This document shows, one piece after another, positions 48,046 through 60,299 of a stretch of 64,000 nt of DNA. The DNA is taken from assembly GCF_004210375.1 (NCBI RefSeq), contig NW_027467782.1, positions 38,181,771 through 38,245,770 on the forward strand, written 5' to 3'. The first letter of the stretch is position 1; the number at the start of each line of letters is the position of its first letter. This DNA is from Tachypleus tridentatus (taxonomy: Eukaryota; Arthropoda; Merostomata; Xiphosura; Limulidae). The position numbers and the translations under genes were made by a program. The notes under the pieces are model-generated. The model ran no database searches, was not told the origin of the DNA, and saw nothing but the letters and a program-made list of their open reading frames with translations.

Positions 48046-50174
48046 GATAACATTTGTATGTAAAAACTAACAATTAATTTTTCTTACATACAGTTAAGGG
48101 TATGATTTTTAAAATCCTATAGCAGCTACCTTATTTTAATTTTGTTCAATTGAATTGGCCTGGAAAGGAGTACAATTTATAAATTGGAGTACCTGAATTT
48201 AATAAAAGCTGTTTAACATTTGTTCCAACAAAAAAAATTAAACTATATTACCTATAGGACAAAAGTCAGAAAAAGCATTTAACATTTGCAAAATACTGAG
48301 ATCAAACTTAGAATTCAAGTCTTGATGAGGAGATTAAAAAATTGTTGTTCCAGTCTTAAACATTTTCAAGCACAGCAATATATATGTCCCTAATTTTGAA
48401 ACTGACAGATAAAGAGGAAAGCAGCTGGTCAACAGCAAAGTTTCAGGTTATTCTTTTCAACTGATACTCTTGTAATAAACCTACAAAGCAAAGGTATGGA
48501 GCAGATTTTGTGATAACAGGATGTAACTAGTGAATTCATTAACAACTGGCCAACATGATAAGAATGGTATTAAATCTGTAAACTACATGTCAGCATGAAT
48601 ACTGCAACTGAGTCAAGAGAATTAACTATGTACAACAAGATATATACATATACATTTATTAATGACTATGATCTCTAAAAACTCAAGTAGCTAGAATGGT
48701 GACATTTTTTTTAAAAATCTGAAAAAACAACTTTTATTAAGACTCAACTGGTTTCCTACCTTTTAACTAAAAGTTGTAAAAAGGGTTTTAATAGACATTG
48801 CTTATTCATTTTATTTTTATTTTATATATTTTTGAAAGCTAAACAGAGGTTATCTAAACTATCTGTCCCTAACTTTTACATGACAGAAGACAGCTAATAC
48901 ACAGTATCTACTAATGGTCTATTGATATAAGACCAAGTAGAGACCATGATTCTTAGAGTGCAACTATGTTCCCAAAGTCTGGAGAAACATTGTTTTGTAA
49001 CTGCCATTAACTGGTGTTACACAAACCACTAAGCCACGACCAACCATAGACTTTTACATAAAAAGAGAAAATATGTTACTGTGTAACACTAGGGGAATTC
49101 AGGATATTTCAAAACATATTTCCTTACAGAATTAGAACTTAAAACTTACATACTATTAAGATATAGATTATTGGCTAAGTTTTCATGCCATAGTAACTGG
49201 TATAACAAACTCTCCATCATCCATAGTAAACAATAGCCAGGTTGAAAGAGTTAAACTTAAGCACCTTGCTTCATGATTCATTTTTATTTCTAATAATATT
49301 TTAGAGTGATCAAAATTTTATTTCTTAGTATATAAACAAACATAAATATCTTATTCTAATAAAATACATCCTAGTATCATATATTGTTTCAGACTTCTGA
49401 ACAGAGAAAAAAAGCTAATTGTGAAAGTGTTGCTGAACTAAACTAAGAGTTGACAAAACTTAATTTTGAGAAAAAGAAAGATATAGTATTTTCAGTAAAT
49501 TTTAAATTCCTGATATGTTTCTTTCTTTCTTATGGCCACATTTTTCAATTTTCCATTTAGATTTTATGAATGAATTAAAGAAAAACAAATGATTTTTCAA
49601 CTATTTTTTTTCTATTACAAAGTTTCAAGAAATAACATCAAGTTTAAAGTATATTATATCTACGTACTGATATTCACCACTTGTCATGCTATCAAATGCT
49701 TATGACAAAAACTGAAACCTTTTACTAAAAAACAGCTTTGTGCAATTATAATAAAACAGTTAAACTTCCTTAAGGCAGTAAGCTAACAAGAACTTAGAAA
49801 TTATATTTTTATTTAAAACATAACAGAGCTTCTTAAGACATGTTAATGCACCAAATATACACTTGTAACAGTCTTGTAGTAAACTACCCACAGTTGTTTG
49901 TTCAATACAAACTGAAATTCAGATGTATCACTGCTCACATGTTTTCTGTCTTACACACTTTACATTTGATAAACTGGTTTTGGCTAAATTTATGTTCCTG
50001 CACCTTGATGTAATTTTTATAGCAAATTAGTTTGTTGTTAGTGTGAAAGTATATATACCCCTTGTCTTTCATTACAAATATTAAATATTATAAATTCAAA
50101 CAATTATTTATCTGTTAGTAAGAACTAGAGTATACAAATAATTACTAAACATTATATATCAAATTTATACACAC

Positions 50175-50220
50175 CTTGTAACCACCAAAAGTAACAGATT
50201 TACAGATGAATGAATACACC
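50175..50220 (-). CDS. Unidentified host gene, internal exon (46 bp)
   Basis: Reverse strand: acceptor TTTCTTTCTTTGAACATAG, donor AAG|GTGTGT. One base completes a codon carried from the previous exon (AG+G gives R with the exon at 55099). Then V-Y-S-F-I-C-K-S-V-T-F-G-G-Y-K follows, ending in phase 0. The phases therefore fit both neighbours. The left arm has an identical 46 bp copy at 2233-2278. Confidence 0.5.
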
Positions 50221-51289
50221 CTATGTTCAAAGAAAGAAAACACAATAGTTAATTAATAACCTGCCTATAACTAAATAAATGTTTCCATAGCTAATACAAA
50301 AATCTATGGCAAGTCAAATTTTGTATACATGTGTAAAGAAGTAACATATCACTTAATATATGATTAAGAACTGAAACTATTAATGTTTGGAGAAACTCCA
50401 TAATTACAGAATTGACAAAAGCAAAGACAAGTTTTTTTGGTTTTTTTTGCAAATACATGTGAAACATACAGCTGTCTTTATTTTTCTCAATTCTATATTA
50501 CTTGACAGGTTTTTACCTTATAACAGTAATTATAAATTTTTTATTAGACAACTTATTTTCAGATGTTTATAATTACTTCCCATTTATATTTGTGACAAAA
50601 CTAGTAACTCTACCTGCTGTCATTTTCAACTTTCTTAACTCAACTAACAAAAATATGGATGCTGCAAAAATGGGAATATGAAGAAACATCAATCTTGGTC
50701 ATCCAAAGTTTCAAACAAAAAAGAACATTGAAAAGTGAGAAAACTCATCACTATAAACTCAGGAAGGTCTAGAAACATAGGACAGAATGATGACCAAATC
50801 CCCCAGTGCTTCGGGATGTGAGAAACAGATGAAAATAAAATCTTGGGAGAGGGTGATAAATCCTTTTGACAGTAACTTTGCCCAAAAGGTTTGACATTGC
50901 CTTAGACAAATATAAGAAAGAATAGGAGGGATAAGAATGGAAACAACAGAGGATAAAGAATGATGAGATAAAGTCAATGGATAAAACTTGGCAGAACAAA
51001 TTCCAGAACTTTATAAAGACTTTCTTTTGGGTTTCAAGGGCCAGGAAAGCTACCATTTTAACAATATGATTATAATTGTGCTTTAAATTGACAAATGAGT
51101 ACACAGTATTAATGTTAAGAGCTTAATTTGCAAAATAAATAAAGACAGTATTCAGAAACTATTTTGGTGTATTTCTAATTATTTAATAAAATATATTATA
51201 TGTGTATCAATAAAACGTCAACTATCCAAGCCATGTTTTCAATTTCACAAATGTGTGGAATAATTTTCACTGACATAAATATTCTATGC

Positions 51290-52460
51290 ACAAAAAGATC
51301 AATGTCCCAGTCTGTGTCACATTTCCATTTCTTCTTTGACTTGATCCAATCATGGTTTTTTCTCTTAATGACCTTTCAGAATAGATTCAGTTTCATCTCT
51401 ACTGCTGCAGGTTTCACATTTTTCATCACTTGAGACTTCTTGGGTTTGTATGTCAAAGTACAATCGTTTTTCTCTTTTTTCAGTTAATCTAGGTTTTCTC
51501 ACTTTTCTACCAAACTTTTCTGTTTCCAAATGCTTTTCTCACCCCTTTCACAAATATAATAATTTGCAGAATGATCTAGACTTACAGCATGCTTATTAGC
51601 ATCATAAACTAGTTTTTGTGTTGTGTGTATCCTTTTGCTTAGGACATTCTCACCTTGGAGTTCACTGAGATTCCAGTCTCCAAACTAGTTTGTCCATATG
51701 ACAAGACAGAAAGAATCTTCCATCACACTCTACAAATTTGGATACTTTATAAAGTGCTTTTCCAAAAATGCATCTGCTCTTTTATTCTCCGAGTTGAAAT
51801 CACTAAATGTACTGAAATTAGCCATGAACTAATTGTGAAGAAACTGAGTAAACTCTTCTGTGATTTCATCAGTGTTTATTTTAACTAACTCAACAAAGGA
51901 GTTGAGAATCCTATTCAATTTCCTTTAAGAAATGTAACACTTTACAACAGCAAGACTTGCTGGGAAAAAGCAGATATTGTTTCTTACTACAGTTTATTAT
52001 AATTAGCACTTTTTCAACAACGTCTTGGCCATTGCTAGTAATTCTGTTCTATACTGTATTCTGAACACCATTTTGTGCTTGTCACTTAGTTCTAGTTAAG
52101 AAAGAAGCCTTGTTGAAGAAAACCTAATGCCGATTTTATTATAAGCCAAGAGATCATCTTCCTGCAATTTATATCAATCCAATTTGAGCTTTGTATTCAA
52201 TGTTTTCTATATATCTGGTTTCACAACAAGATTGAGCAGTTTTTTGTGATGACAAGAAACTTACTTGAAGTAAAAATGTATCTCAAGGCAGCCTTTGTGG
52301 ATATTAAAACATTTATTAACATGACCTAAGAAGGTTTAAATGTTGTTCTCTACTTTATTTTAATAAAAGTTTTAACACCGAACCAGCCATCCTAAGATAC
52401 ACGAGCACAGTTTTCATCATGGTTTGGACATCACCACCCAGAAGAAGAGTCATGGGCTTG
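51290..52460 (-). pseudogene. Decayed hAT-like transposase (right copy)
   Basis: Reverse-complement partner of 1-1180 with the same broken frames, including the GQTSLETGISVNSK-like block near 51660-51700. It lies on the same strand as the host exons, downstream of the exon at 55099, in a presumed intron. Confidence 0.5.
52315..52392 (+). mobile_element. Penelope-like terminal fragment (right-arm copy)
   Basis: Partner of 71-150. On this strand it reads ATGACCTAAGAAGGTTTAAA, a hammerhead-like stem without an intact core, and ends near ACCAGCCAT. Confidence 0.4.
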
Positions 52461-53129
52461 TCTGATTGCATTTTCTCAAGATAAGGTTGAACTAGCTGCT
52501 GACAAGGGGTGATTGCTGCAGTGTGTTTTATTAAACTGTACCAAAATAATCAGACAAAGACTATTTTAAGAAAAGGCCTATTGAGTTCCTTTTACAAACC
52601 ATCAGACATATATTAGGCCTAAACACAGGTTCGTGATACAGGTTGATTTATTTGATACAATGTAGAAAAAAATTATTATTTTTTTATGATATATATGTAT
52701 GTATATCATCAGTGAGTGAACACACCGAAAATGTCTACTCAAAACCACTAATAACAGACCTACAACAAACAGATCTATTTGAAAAACGAATAAGTTAATG
52801 ATTTACTGGGCCTAACAACAATACATTGGAATGAGCAGCACACATGTGTGGCTTCACAGTTCCCTGCCTAAACTGATAACTCTTATCATTCAGTATCAAA
52901 TAAAATTGATGTTGAAAGGTTTCATGCAAGCAATAAAAAAAACAAAAAAAATTGGACACATCTTAACTCTTAACATCCAAGTGCCAAATTGAGAGGCAGT
53001 ATGGAGGCAGCCAGCTGCATTAGGATGTGATGTTGTAATAGGGACAATTACTAAAAGGAATGAATGTGTTTTTCTGACATGAACTGTAACCTGTTAGGAT
53101 TGAAAATATAAAACACTGGTCACGATGTT
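52461..53129. other. No recognised feature
   Basis: AT-rich, beyond the paired part of the right arm. The left counterpart would lie outside the window. Confidence 0.5.
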
Positions 53130-54000
53130 GAATACATATGGTATATTATATGATGAGATCAAAATTGTTACTGATAAGAAAACTGATTCAATAATCATGG
53201 AAGATTTTAATTTTACACATTTAATGGAATCATATAGAATGTAACAGAGAGAAAATTTATTGAAGTGGTTCAGATTTTCTATACCAACTGGTGCTGTTTT
53301 AGGTTCTAGAAGTACTTCAGGGATTAATGCTTGAGTTATCTTTTAAGTGTATAATTAGCAATTTATCTTAATTTGTTGGTGAAATTAATCTTTGGGTACA
53401 TCTAACTGTATTGAAGATTCTGAGGTATTACAGAATGAACTAAGTAAAATGGTAAGTTGAACAAATGTTTGTTAAATGATATTTAAATACAGTAAGTACA
53501 GGATAATTCATTTGACTTAAGTTAGATCACACATTCAATAAAGATGGAAACTAGCTCAAAGCATGAATAAAGAAAAGGTCTTTACATGGTAGAAAACAAT
53601 TCACACAAGCCATTCAAAAAGTACTTCTTTTTGCTATAAATATAGCGAATATAATTTATGATGTATTTTAAAACATCACAATTAAACGATTTAAAGGATA
53701 CCTCCTTATGTTAAGTCTCACTTGGCATTCCAAGTGAACAATTTTGGTCTTGTTATCCAAGATACTGACTTAATGAAATGTGTTCAACTAGGATTATTCC
53801 AGGGATGGAAGGATTACTTTATAGGGGCAGGGTAAGATCTTTCATCTTATTTTGTTGAGCTATACTCTGATGATAACTTAAAAGGACAACAGATTAGGTC
53901 TTGGAATGGACCAAATGAATTACATTTAAGGTAATTTCATTTTTCTAACAGGATCATTGAGTTATGGAACGAGTTGTTGTGAGTAATTACTTACAGTAAT
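53130..54000 (+). mobile_element. Decayed, internally deleted LINE remnant
   Basis: Near 53150-53300 the frame gives I-V-T-D-K-K-T-D-S-I-I-M-E-D-F-N-F-T-H, matching the endonuclease motif IIMGDFNFP of CR1/Jockey-type LINEs. Near 53945-53990 it gives H-F-S-N-R-I-I-E-L-W-N-E-L-L, matching the FFSQRVVxxWNSLP motif at the C-terminal end of such reverse transcriptases. The catalytic middle is missing, so most of the element has been deleted. Confidence 0.55.
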
Positions 54001-55098
54001 AATACTTCTTTAAAATCTGAGATGTAATACTACAAGCAACATCTTATAGCTACATTGAATTTGCAATAAAATACCTGTGTATAGTAATTAAAATCTACCT
54101 TGCATATCAACACTAATTTTAATACTACTACAAAAAGAATTCTTACATTATACTCGAGGTTTCCTTGCCAATGTCAAAGAATGCAGATAAAGCCTGTTTT
54201 GATCTGATTTGCACACACCATAGTCTGTAGTAAAAATTATATCCAAATTAAAAAAATTTAATAACAAATTATACAAATCAGAGCACCTGAGTAAAAGCAA
54301 AATTTATTTATTTGATACTAAAGTATTGGATGTTTCAATATTATTTTAATCTAAACAACTCAAAACTGACCCAAATGTCAAAATCCATAAACACACACAG
54401 TTAAGATTATAATTTGACTACTTGTAATTTATGCTTGAATTTTTTTTAACTTATCAACTTTTAAATTGGAAGGAACAACAACATGATGTAGTCATTATTA
54501 ACCTGGTAAAAGAGCATTCTAAACAACAATTTTTCTTTCTGATGACCCACAAGTTTATGAACAAAATTATAAATACCTTGTACTTAAACTGATTACATGA
54601 AAAGTTATTTCAACAACTATAAAACTTGTTGTATAATATTACACAAACAAAGATTATTAACACAAACTAGCTCACCATTGGCAGTGCTATGGCTCAACTT
54701 TGAACTTTCCAATAAGAATATGACACAGAAGTTGTTTTATTAAAATAAGTTTTTAACTTGATTGATAACTCTGAATTTCAGTTTTGCCTTAAAAACCTGA
54801 GAATCAATTAAACCAACAGGTTTTTATGATTGTCTTCAAAATATATACACTAATTACAGAAACAATATGAACTGTTCATCACATAAATGTTCTTAAGTTC
54901 TAGAAGCATCACTCTGTCTGGTTTAAATTTTGAGGATGAAATAAATATTTTACTATTAATATTTCAAAACATCTGTTGGTACAGAAGTTAAGCTGTTTTA
55001 AGATCTACCATTACTATGATTACAATTAGTAAAATTTGTATTTCTCTACCAAACCCCTTTCTCTAGTTACAACAATAACTGACTCCAATGTCACTGAC
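54001..55098. other. No recognised feature
   Basis: AT-rich intronic or intergenic sequence. A minus-strand GTGAGC donor near 54670 has no convincing acceptor or open exon. Confidence 0.5.
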
Positions 55099-55148
55099 CT
55101 TCCAAGAATGTGTGGAAATAATCCTGTTATAACATTAATCCATGATAT
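55099..55148 (-). CDS. Unidentified host gene, internal exon (50 bp)
   Basis: Reverse strand: acceptor AATGTGCACAACAG, donor TTGGAAG|GTCAGT. Reads I-S-W-I-N-V-I-T-G-L-F-P-H-I-L-G plus two carried bases. Phase 0 at the start matches the end of the exon at 56631; the two leftover bases fit the single-base start of the exon at 50175. Confidence 0.5.
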
Positions 55149-55870
55149 CTGTTGTGCACATTTCAAACAGTTATAAACAGGACTTACAAAATCAGAGTTA
55201 TGCATGACTCTTTTATCATAATTTAATTACCACATTCTTTGTTATTATTATTCAATATGTTCTATGACCATTCTTGCACGTAAATTTCATAAAATAAGAA
55301 CATTCATTTCATGTTACTATTATTAATTTATGTGCATAAAGAATGTATTTTCCATAAATGCATTGCTCATAAGTTTGATCCTTGGTGTTAAATGAAAACA
55401 AGAGAACATAAACAATGTAGAAAAAATATACAATCCAAAAGTGAACAATAAAATGATTACAAACCAGAATATACAAAAAGGAGGAATTAGTAAAATTACA
55501 CTTTTCAAACAATTTTAATTAAATGATGAACTTATATGTAGTATTTTGATTTGTATTTTACTAACTAAAGAGAAGCTATATTCATATAGGATTTTCTATA
55601 ACTCAATGACAATTAGTAAATCAAATAGGCTTTACATTTATATTTAATATTGTGATGAATTAGGTGTAATACCTGAAGAAAACGTTATTTTATTTTATAT
55701 ATTTCAGAATGAAAATGTTTATTTTGGTACAAAAGTTTAAAAACAAAATATAATGTTGTCTTTATGTACTAAATTAATTTATATTAAGCATATTTCAAAT
55801 ATAGGAGTTACTTAGAATAAGAAAGAGTAATACCATTGTCACCATTTTATTATGTTTAAATAAAATTAAT

Positions 55871-56305
55871 TCTCTTCTTAGTAGCAAATTATTTAAAATT
55901 TTTATTCAGATATCAAAATCATGAAATTCAGTATATAATTAAAAATGAAATATAAATTATGATAGTATATAGTCTAATTCTCTTCTTAGTAGTAAAATAT
56001 TTAAAATTTTTATTCAAAAGATCAAAATCGTAAAATTCAGTATATAATTAAAAATGAAATATAAATTATGATAGTATATAGTTTAGTCCTCTTCTTAGTA
56101 GCAAAATATTTAAAATTTTTATTCAAAAGATCAAAATCCTAAAATTCAGTACATAATTAAAATGAAATATAAATTATGACAATATATAGTTTAGTCCTCT
56201 TCTTAGTAGCAAAATATTTAAAATTTTTATTCAAAAGATCAAAATCCTAAAATTCAGTATAGAATTAAAAATGAAATATAAATTATGACAATATATGGTT
56301 TACTT
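55871..56305. repeat. 108 bp tandem repeat, four copies
   Basis: TCTTCTTAGTAGCAAAATAT with ATTTAAAATTTTTATTCAAA recurs at 55873, 55981, 56090 and 56198 (spacing 108, 109, 108). Very AT-rich. Confidence 0.95.
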
Positions 56306-56630
56306 TGACTATTTAAATTTAAAATAAAAATCCTTTTAATCAAAAGTGACCATGTTCATATTTTAAATTTCATACCTAATTTCTTATTTATTTTGCACAC
56401 AAAAAACAACCTTAAAATACTGCAAATAATTTGTTTTCATCTACCACTGTTCAATATTTTGTCCATAAAAAATCTACAATTTGTACAATAACATTAATGA
56501 GTTAAATACTGATCAAGAAGAATTCTCTTGGCCTAGCTGTCAACACACAGCTACACAGAGAAATACCATCTAAAGTATAAATTAACCCAATTCATAAAGC
56601 TGGTTTTTTATAATGTTCACAGTTACATAC

Positions 56631-56713
56631 CTGTCTAAGCAGCTGGACTGGACAATTGTTTTCTAATGCTAACATCAGCAAAGAATAAATCAAGGAACCT
56701 CCATCATCTCTAC
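56631..56713 (-). CDS. Unidentified host gene, internal exon (83 bp)
   Basis: Reverse strand: acceptor TTTATTTTCTCAG, donor CAG|GTATGT, both strong. Two bases complete a carried codon, then R-D-D-G-G-S-L-I-Y-S-L-L-M-L-A-L and E-N-N-C-P-V-Q-L-L-R-Q, ending in phase 0. The hydrophobic helix and the clean splice borders make this one of the more convincing exons. No family recognised. Confidence 0.6.
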
Positions 56714-56819
56714 CTGAGAAAATAAATGTATATGATAAATAACAAATTTTGTTCATGTAAAAATCCATAGAAGTAAAACTGTTAGATAAGCACACTCATT
56801 GTTAAAATTTATCTTAAGA

Positions 56820-56905
56820 TGGCTGGTATGGGTATTAAAACTTTTATTAAAATAAAGTAGAGAACAACATTTCAACCTTCTTAAGCCTTAACCTTCTTTA
56901 GGTTA
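56820..56905 (-). mobile_element. Penelope-like terminal fragment
   Basis: ATGGCTGGTATGGGTATTAA, AGAGAACAACATTTCAACCT and CTTAACCTTCTTTAGGTT match the segment at 71-150. No intact hammerhead core. Confidence 0.45.
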
Positions 56906-57234
56906 AAAAAAAGAGAGTTTTGAGAAGTGAAATTCAAGTGAATTTCTCATCACAAAACACTCATTGTTAATTCACTGTTCTTTTGGGGGATTACATACAT
57001 ACTATATTATCAAAAGTACTGTAATATAAATATATGACAAGGTGGTTATGTTTCATTTTTGAGATTTCATTTAATAGGATATGAAATTACAGCTGACAAT
57101 AGTTAATAACACTTAATACCAACCATTGACAAACATCTGATAAAATATTTTTATTCCAGTGTTTGTGTGTGTGTGTAAGTATATATTTTCTAATAAACAA
57201 AAATAAAAAACTGAACAAATCAGAAGAATCCCTA

Positions 57235-57575
57235 TGGTACAGACATGGGATATAAAATGTATCATAGGTTTCAGAGGTGACTGAAGAAGTGGGACCCACA
57301 CTGTGATGGGGATAAATGAATTGTCAGTTTCAAACTCAACTGTGAGTTTCACAAAAAGAAATACATAAATAAATAATAATAAAATAATCAAAATAAATAA
57401 AAATTAGGAGAGCAAGATATGAGTACTCAAGCCCATAATGTCTCACATCTGTATCATCCTTTACTACCTGCAAACTGTTGTGGGAAGGTGACTGTTCTCC
57501 AAAGTAAAGAAAATGTAATAATAATAATAAGGTACTAACACTTGAGTGTAAGCAAGATAAACTGCAGCATTTTTT
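57235..57575 (-). repeat. Dispersed repeat, copy 2 (partner at 26855-27130)
   Basis: Reverse complement shares TACACTCAAGTGTTAGTACC, CAGTCACCTTCCCACAACAG, GATGATACAGATGTGAGA and CAGTGTGGGTCCCACTTC with the first copy, in the same order and at similar spacing. Confidence 0.65.
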
Positions 57576-57902
57576 ATTTTTGTTTGGGTTTGTTTTTAAT
57601 GCAGTTTTTTCCTACTAATTTTATTTTACTTGACAATCAAGTATTAATCTTTATTTATATGTAGACAGGCTGGTGGTCCTACACATGCAAGGAAAGATAT
57701 CAACAGTAACTATTAAAAATCACTCACATAACATTTTTTTGCAGAAAATAAAAAAGGGAATCTCAGTATATTAGAAAGCATACAAATGAAAAGTTACATA
57801 CCGAACAAGTTTCTTCCCACCACACACAACAAAAAAATGAATACGTATACATATCCTAACATAAATATCTAGAGTGTATCTCTACATAGCACTAATACTT
57901 AC

Positions 57903-57924
57903 TTAGTGTAAAACATGCTTCTAA
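57903..57924 (-). CDS. Possible 22 bp microexon of the unidentified host gene
   Basis: Reverse strand: acceptor TTTCTGCTTTTTAAG, donor CTAA|GTAAGT. It reads L-E-A-C-F-T-L plus one base. That base would join the two-base start of the exon at 56631 and make the phases agree with 61676-61747. Such a short exon could be chance; it is listed only because it fills a phase gap. Confidence 0.2.
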
Positions 57925-57929
57925 CTTAA

Positions 57930-58260
57930 AAAGCAGAAACCTTACCACTGAATATTATTATTCACATCAGGTTAACCATTTTGCTATGGGCTCAGTGTAA
58001 TATACAAGTTCATCTATACAACTGCACACATTAAGTATTTGCACTATAACTTTTGATGCAGCATGTATCTTCACAAAATTTGGTAAAGATTACAAATATT
58101 TTGTGTATAAAGATATCAGATTTTAATTTTATTAAAGATTCTTTGTGAATCTGAGTGCAAACTGATTTCATGTTATGATTAAAAAAATTATTATTTGTTT
58201 AAAAATCTCAGATATTATTTTCACAATCTCTAAAACCTCCTAAGTACTTTCAAACACTTA
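57930..58260 (+). repeat. Dispersed repeat, forward copy of an inverted pair
   Basis: Order of landmarks: GCTATGGGCTCAGTG, ATTAAGTATTTGCACTATAA, ATCTTCACAAAATTTGGTA, TGATTTCATGTTATGA and AAACCTCCTAAGTA. The same order appears reversed at 59281-59640, and a weaker copy is in each arm of the large duplication. Confidence 0.75.
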
Positions 58261-59280
58261 TTTTCAGCAAGACTTTGTTTTATGTTATTTTCTCTACTCT
58301 AACTATGTGTGATCTGTCATTTGACCAACCTCGCAACCATCATAAAAACTTTGGAAATAAATGTAAATGAAGTTTTTCATGCTAGAATGACTACATATTA
58401 TAACACAAAAAGACAGTAATATAAAACTGACCTTTAGTCTTTCCTGTCTTGGCTGCATTTTAGTGGACTAATATTTTATAATACAGTCACATTTCAATTA
58501 TTGTACATTATACTCATAACTAATTACTATTTAGAAATAAGTTATGGAGCTTATTTTTCTTAAATATTGAATGATAAAAAATAAAGAAGTAAAGCAAACA
58601 ATTATCTCTTCTTGCTACAATTTTTGTACTCAGTTGCTGCTCTAAGTCTTTTAAAATTTTGCATATAAAGGATAACTGAACTGATACCATAGAATTTAAC
58701 TGTAATTTATTAAGCTTAGTACCTAAAATGTATTTAGATTTAGTAAAACATGAAATTTCAATCAGACTAAAGACACAACCTATCTTGAAATTTTGGTTTG
58801 AAAGAACGTGGCAGCTTTTTTACAGATTAAAAGAGCTGAGTAAACTACTCTGGAGGATATTCTAAACTTTTGATTGGTTATTCACATATCATTTTGAAGT
58901 AAGTGTACATAACTAACCATATGGTGAAAGAAGCCGCTAGGTTTGATTCAGTATGCAAGTCGTATCTCAGCAAAATAAAAGATATAAGGTTCTCATTTTT
59001 CATTCTAGCCTGATAATATTAATAATTTGAGTTTCTAATTAGTATGAAACTATAGACTTAGTATTTTGGGATCACAGTCATCTGATTTTAACCAATGCTG
59101 CATTCAAAATACTACACAACTCACTGAAATCTATATTCAGATTCTTTAAATATTTAACCTTTAACTTAAGAAATTAACTTATGTATGTACATAGTATTAA
59201 AGTTTGAATTATAATCTACAATGTGATTCCAAATTTATTGACCTAAATTCATAAAATAGTAGTTCAATAAAATTTTGAAT

Positions 59281-59640
59281 GTAAGCCAACAAACACAATG
59301 ACATCACGTTTGAGATGTATTTAGGAGGTTTTAAGAGATTATGCAAAAAGATTTGAGATTTTGGCAATGAAAAGTAGTTTTTTCAGTCATAACATGAAAT
59401 CACTTTGCACCCTATTTTCACAAGCAAATCTTTAGTAAAGATATTTCATTAAAAAGTTTGATTTTTTTTGTATACAAAATACTTGTAATATTTAGTAAAA
59501 GTCTACCAAATTTTGTGAAGATACACATGCAATACCAAAAGTTATAGTTCAAATACTTAACATGTGCAAATTTGAAGGTGAAGTCGTATATAATACCGAG
59601 CCAGTAGCTAAAGGATTAAATAATTCTCCTTTTCATCAAA
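59281..59640 (-). repeat. Dispersed repeat, reverse copy of an inverted pair
   Basis: In reverse it reads GCTACTGGCTCGGTATTATA, TGTTAAGTATTTGAACTATA, TCTTCACAAAATTTGGTAGA, GTGATTTCATGTTATGACTG and AAACCTCCTAAATACATC. About 1 kb of unrecognised sequence separates it from the forward copy. Confidence 0.75.
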
Positions 59641-60299
59641 GTCCACAAGACAGATTCAATAACTTCAGAATGCCATTCAATAAGACAATTTATTTCTTCT
59701 CTATATCTGTTATTACAAGCTATGAAACTCACTTTAGAAATTGTCCATTATGACTTAAACCAAAAGTCAATCTAACTTCACTTTTACAAACATACTTGCA
59801 TTAATTTGAGACATTATGATGTAACAGTACTCAATTTAAGCAACAAGAAAAATTCAGAAGGTTTGAGTAATGTGACATTAATTCATAACTGGTTTTTAAA
59901 GAGTTAGGTAAACAAATCTGCAATAAACTATTTCTTCCAAGTTATACATTTCCTGTAATGAAAATATATTTGTGATAGGTATTTATCTCCTCTCTCAAAT
60001 ATAGCAATATGGTTCAGTGCTACCCTCTATATGCAAAATTCTTTGCATGCCACAAGTCTTCAACTTTCACAAACCACACAATCAATGTGATTCAACTGCA
60101 CCTCACATGTAAATCAAGTGACAGCACTCTACTAATACAAGTGCAACACACCCTCCCTCTATTCCATTTCTACTGTTTTGACAGAAATTGTAATCACCAG
60201 TTTTCAGTATAAAGGAGGTGTGACAAGTATCTATAGGATATATATTTTCAATATATTCTTCTCACATATACAACTGGAATCTCACACTAAACAAGTAAT

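Larger units (their letters stand above)
45702..52460. repeat. Right arm of the 6.7 kb inverted duplication
   Basis: Reverse-complement partner of 1-6671, 6759 bases against 6671. It lies inside a continuous contig with no gap at either edge, whereas the left arm ends at the N gap. It carries the intact versions of the two shared host exons (47059-47175 and 50175-50220), and its minus-strand exon series continues outward to 63.8 kb. This arm is therefore more likely to be the native locus. Confidence 0.95.

Noticed and set aside
54660-54700. Minus-strand donor GTGAGC with a possible 29 bp exon
   Set aside because: The acceptor is weak, and the phases of the exons on either side already agree without it.
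58432-58475. Minus-strand 36 bp candidate exon with donor AAG|GTCAGT
   Set aside because: Acceptor is poor, and a 36 bp insert would not solve the phase gap between the neighbouring exons.
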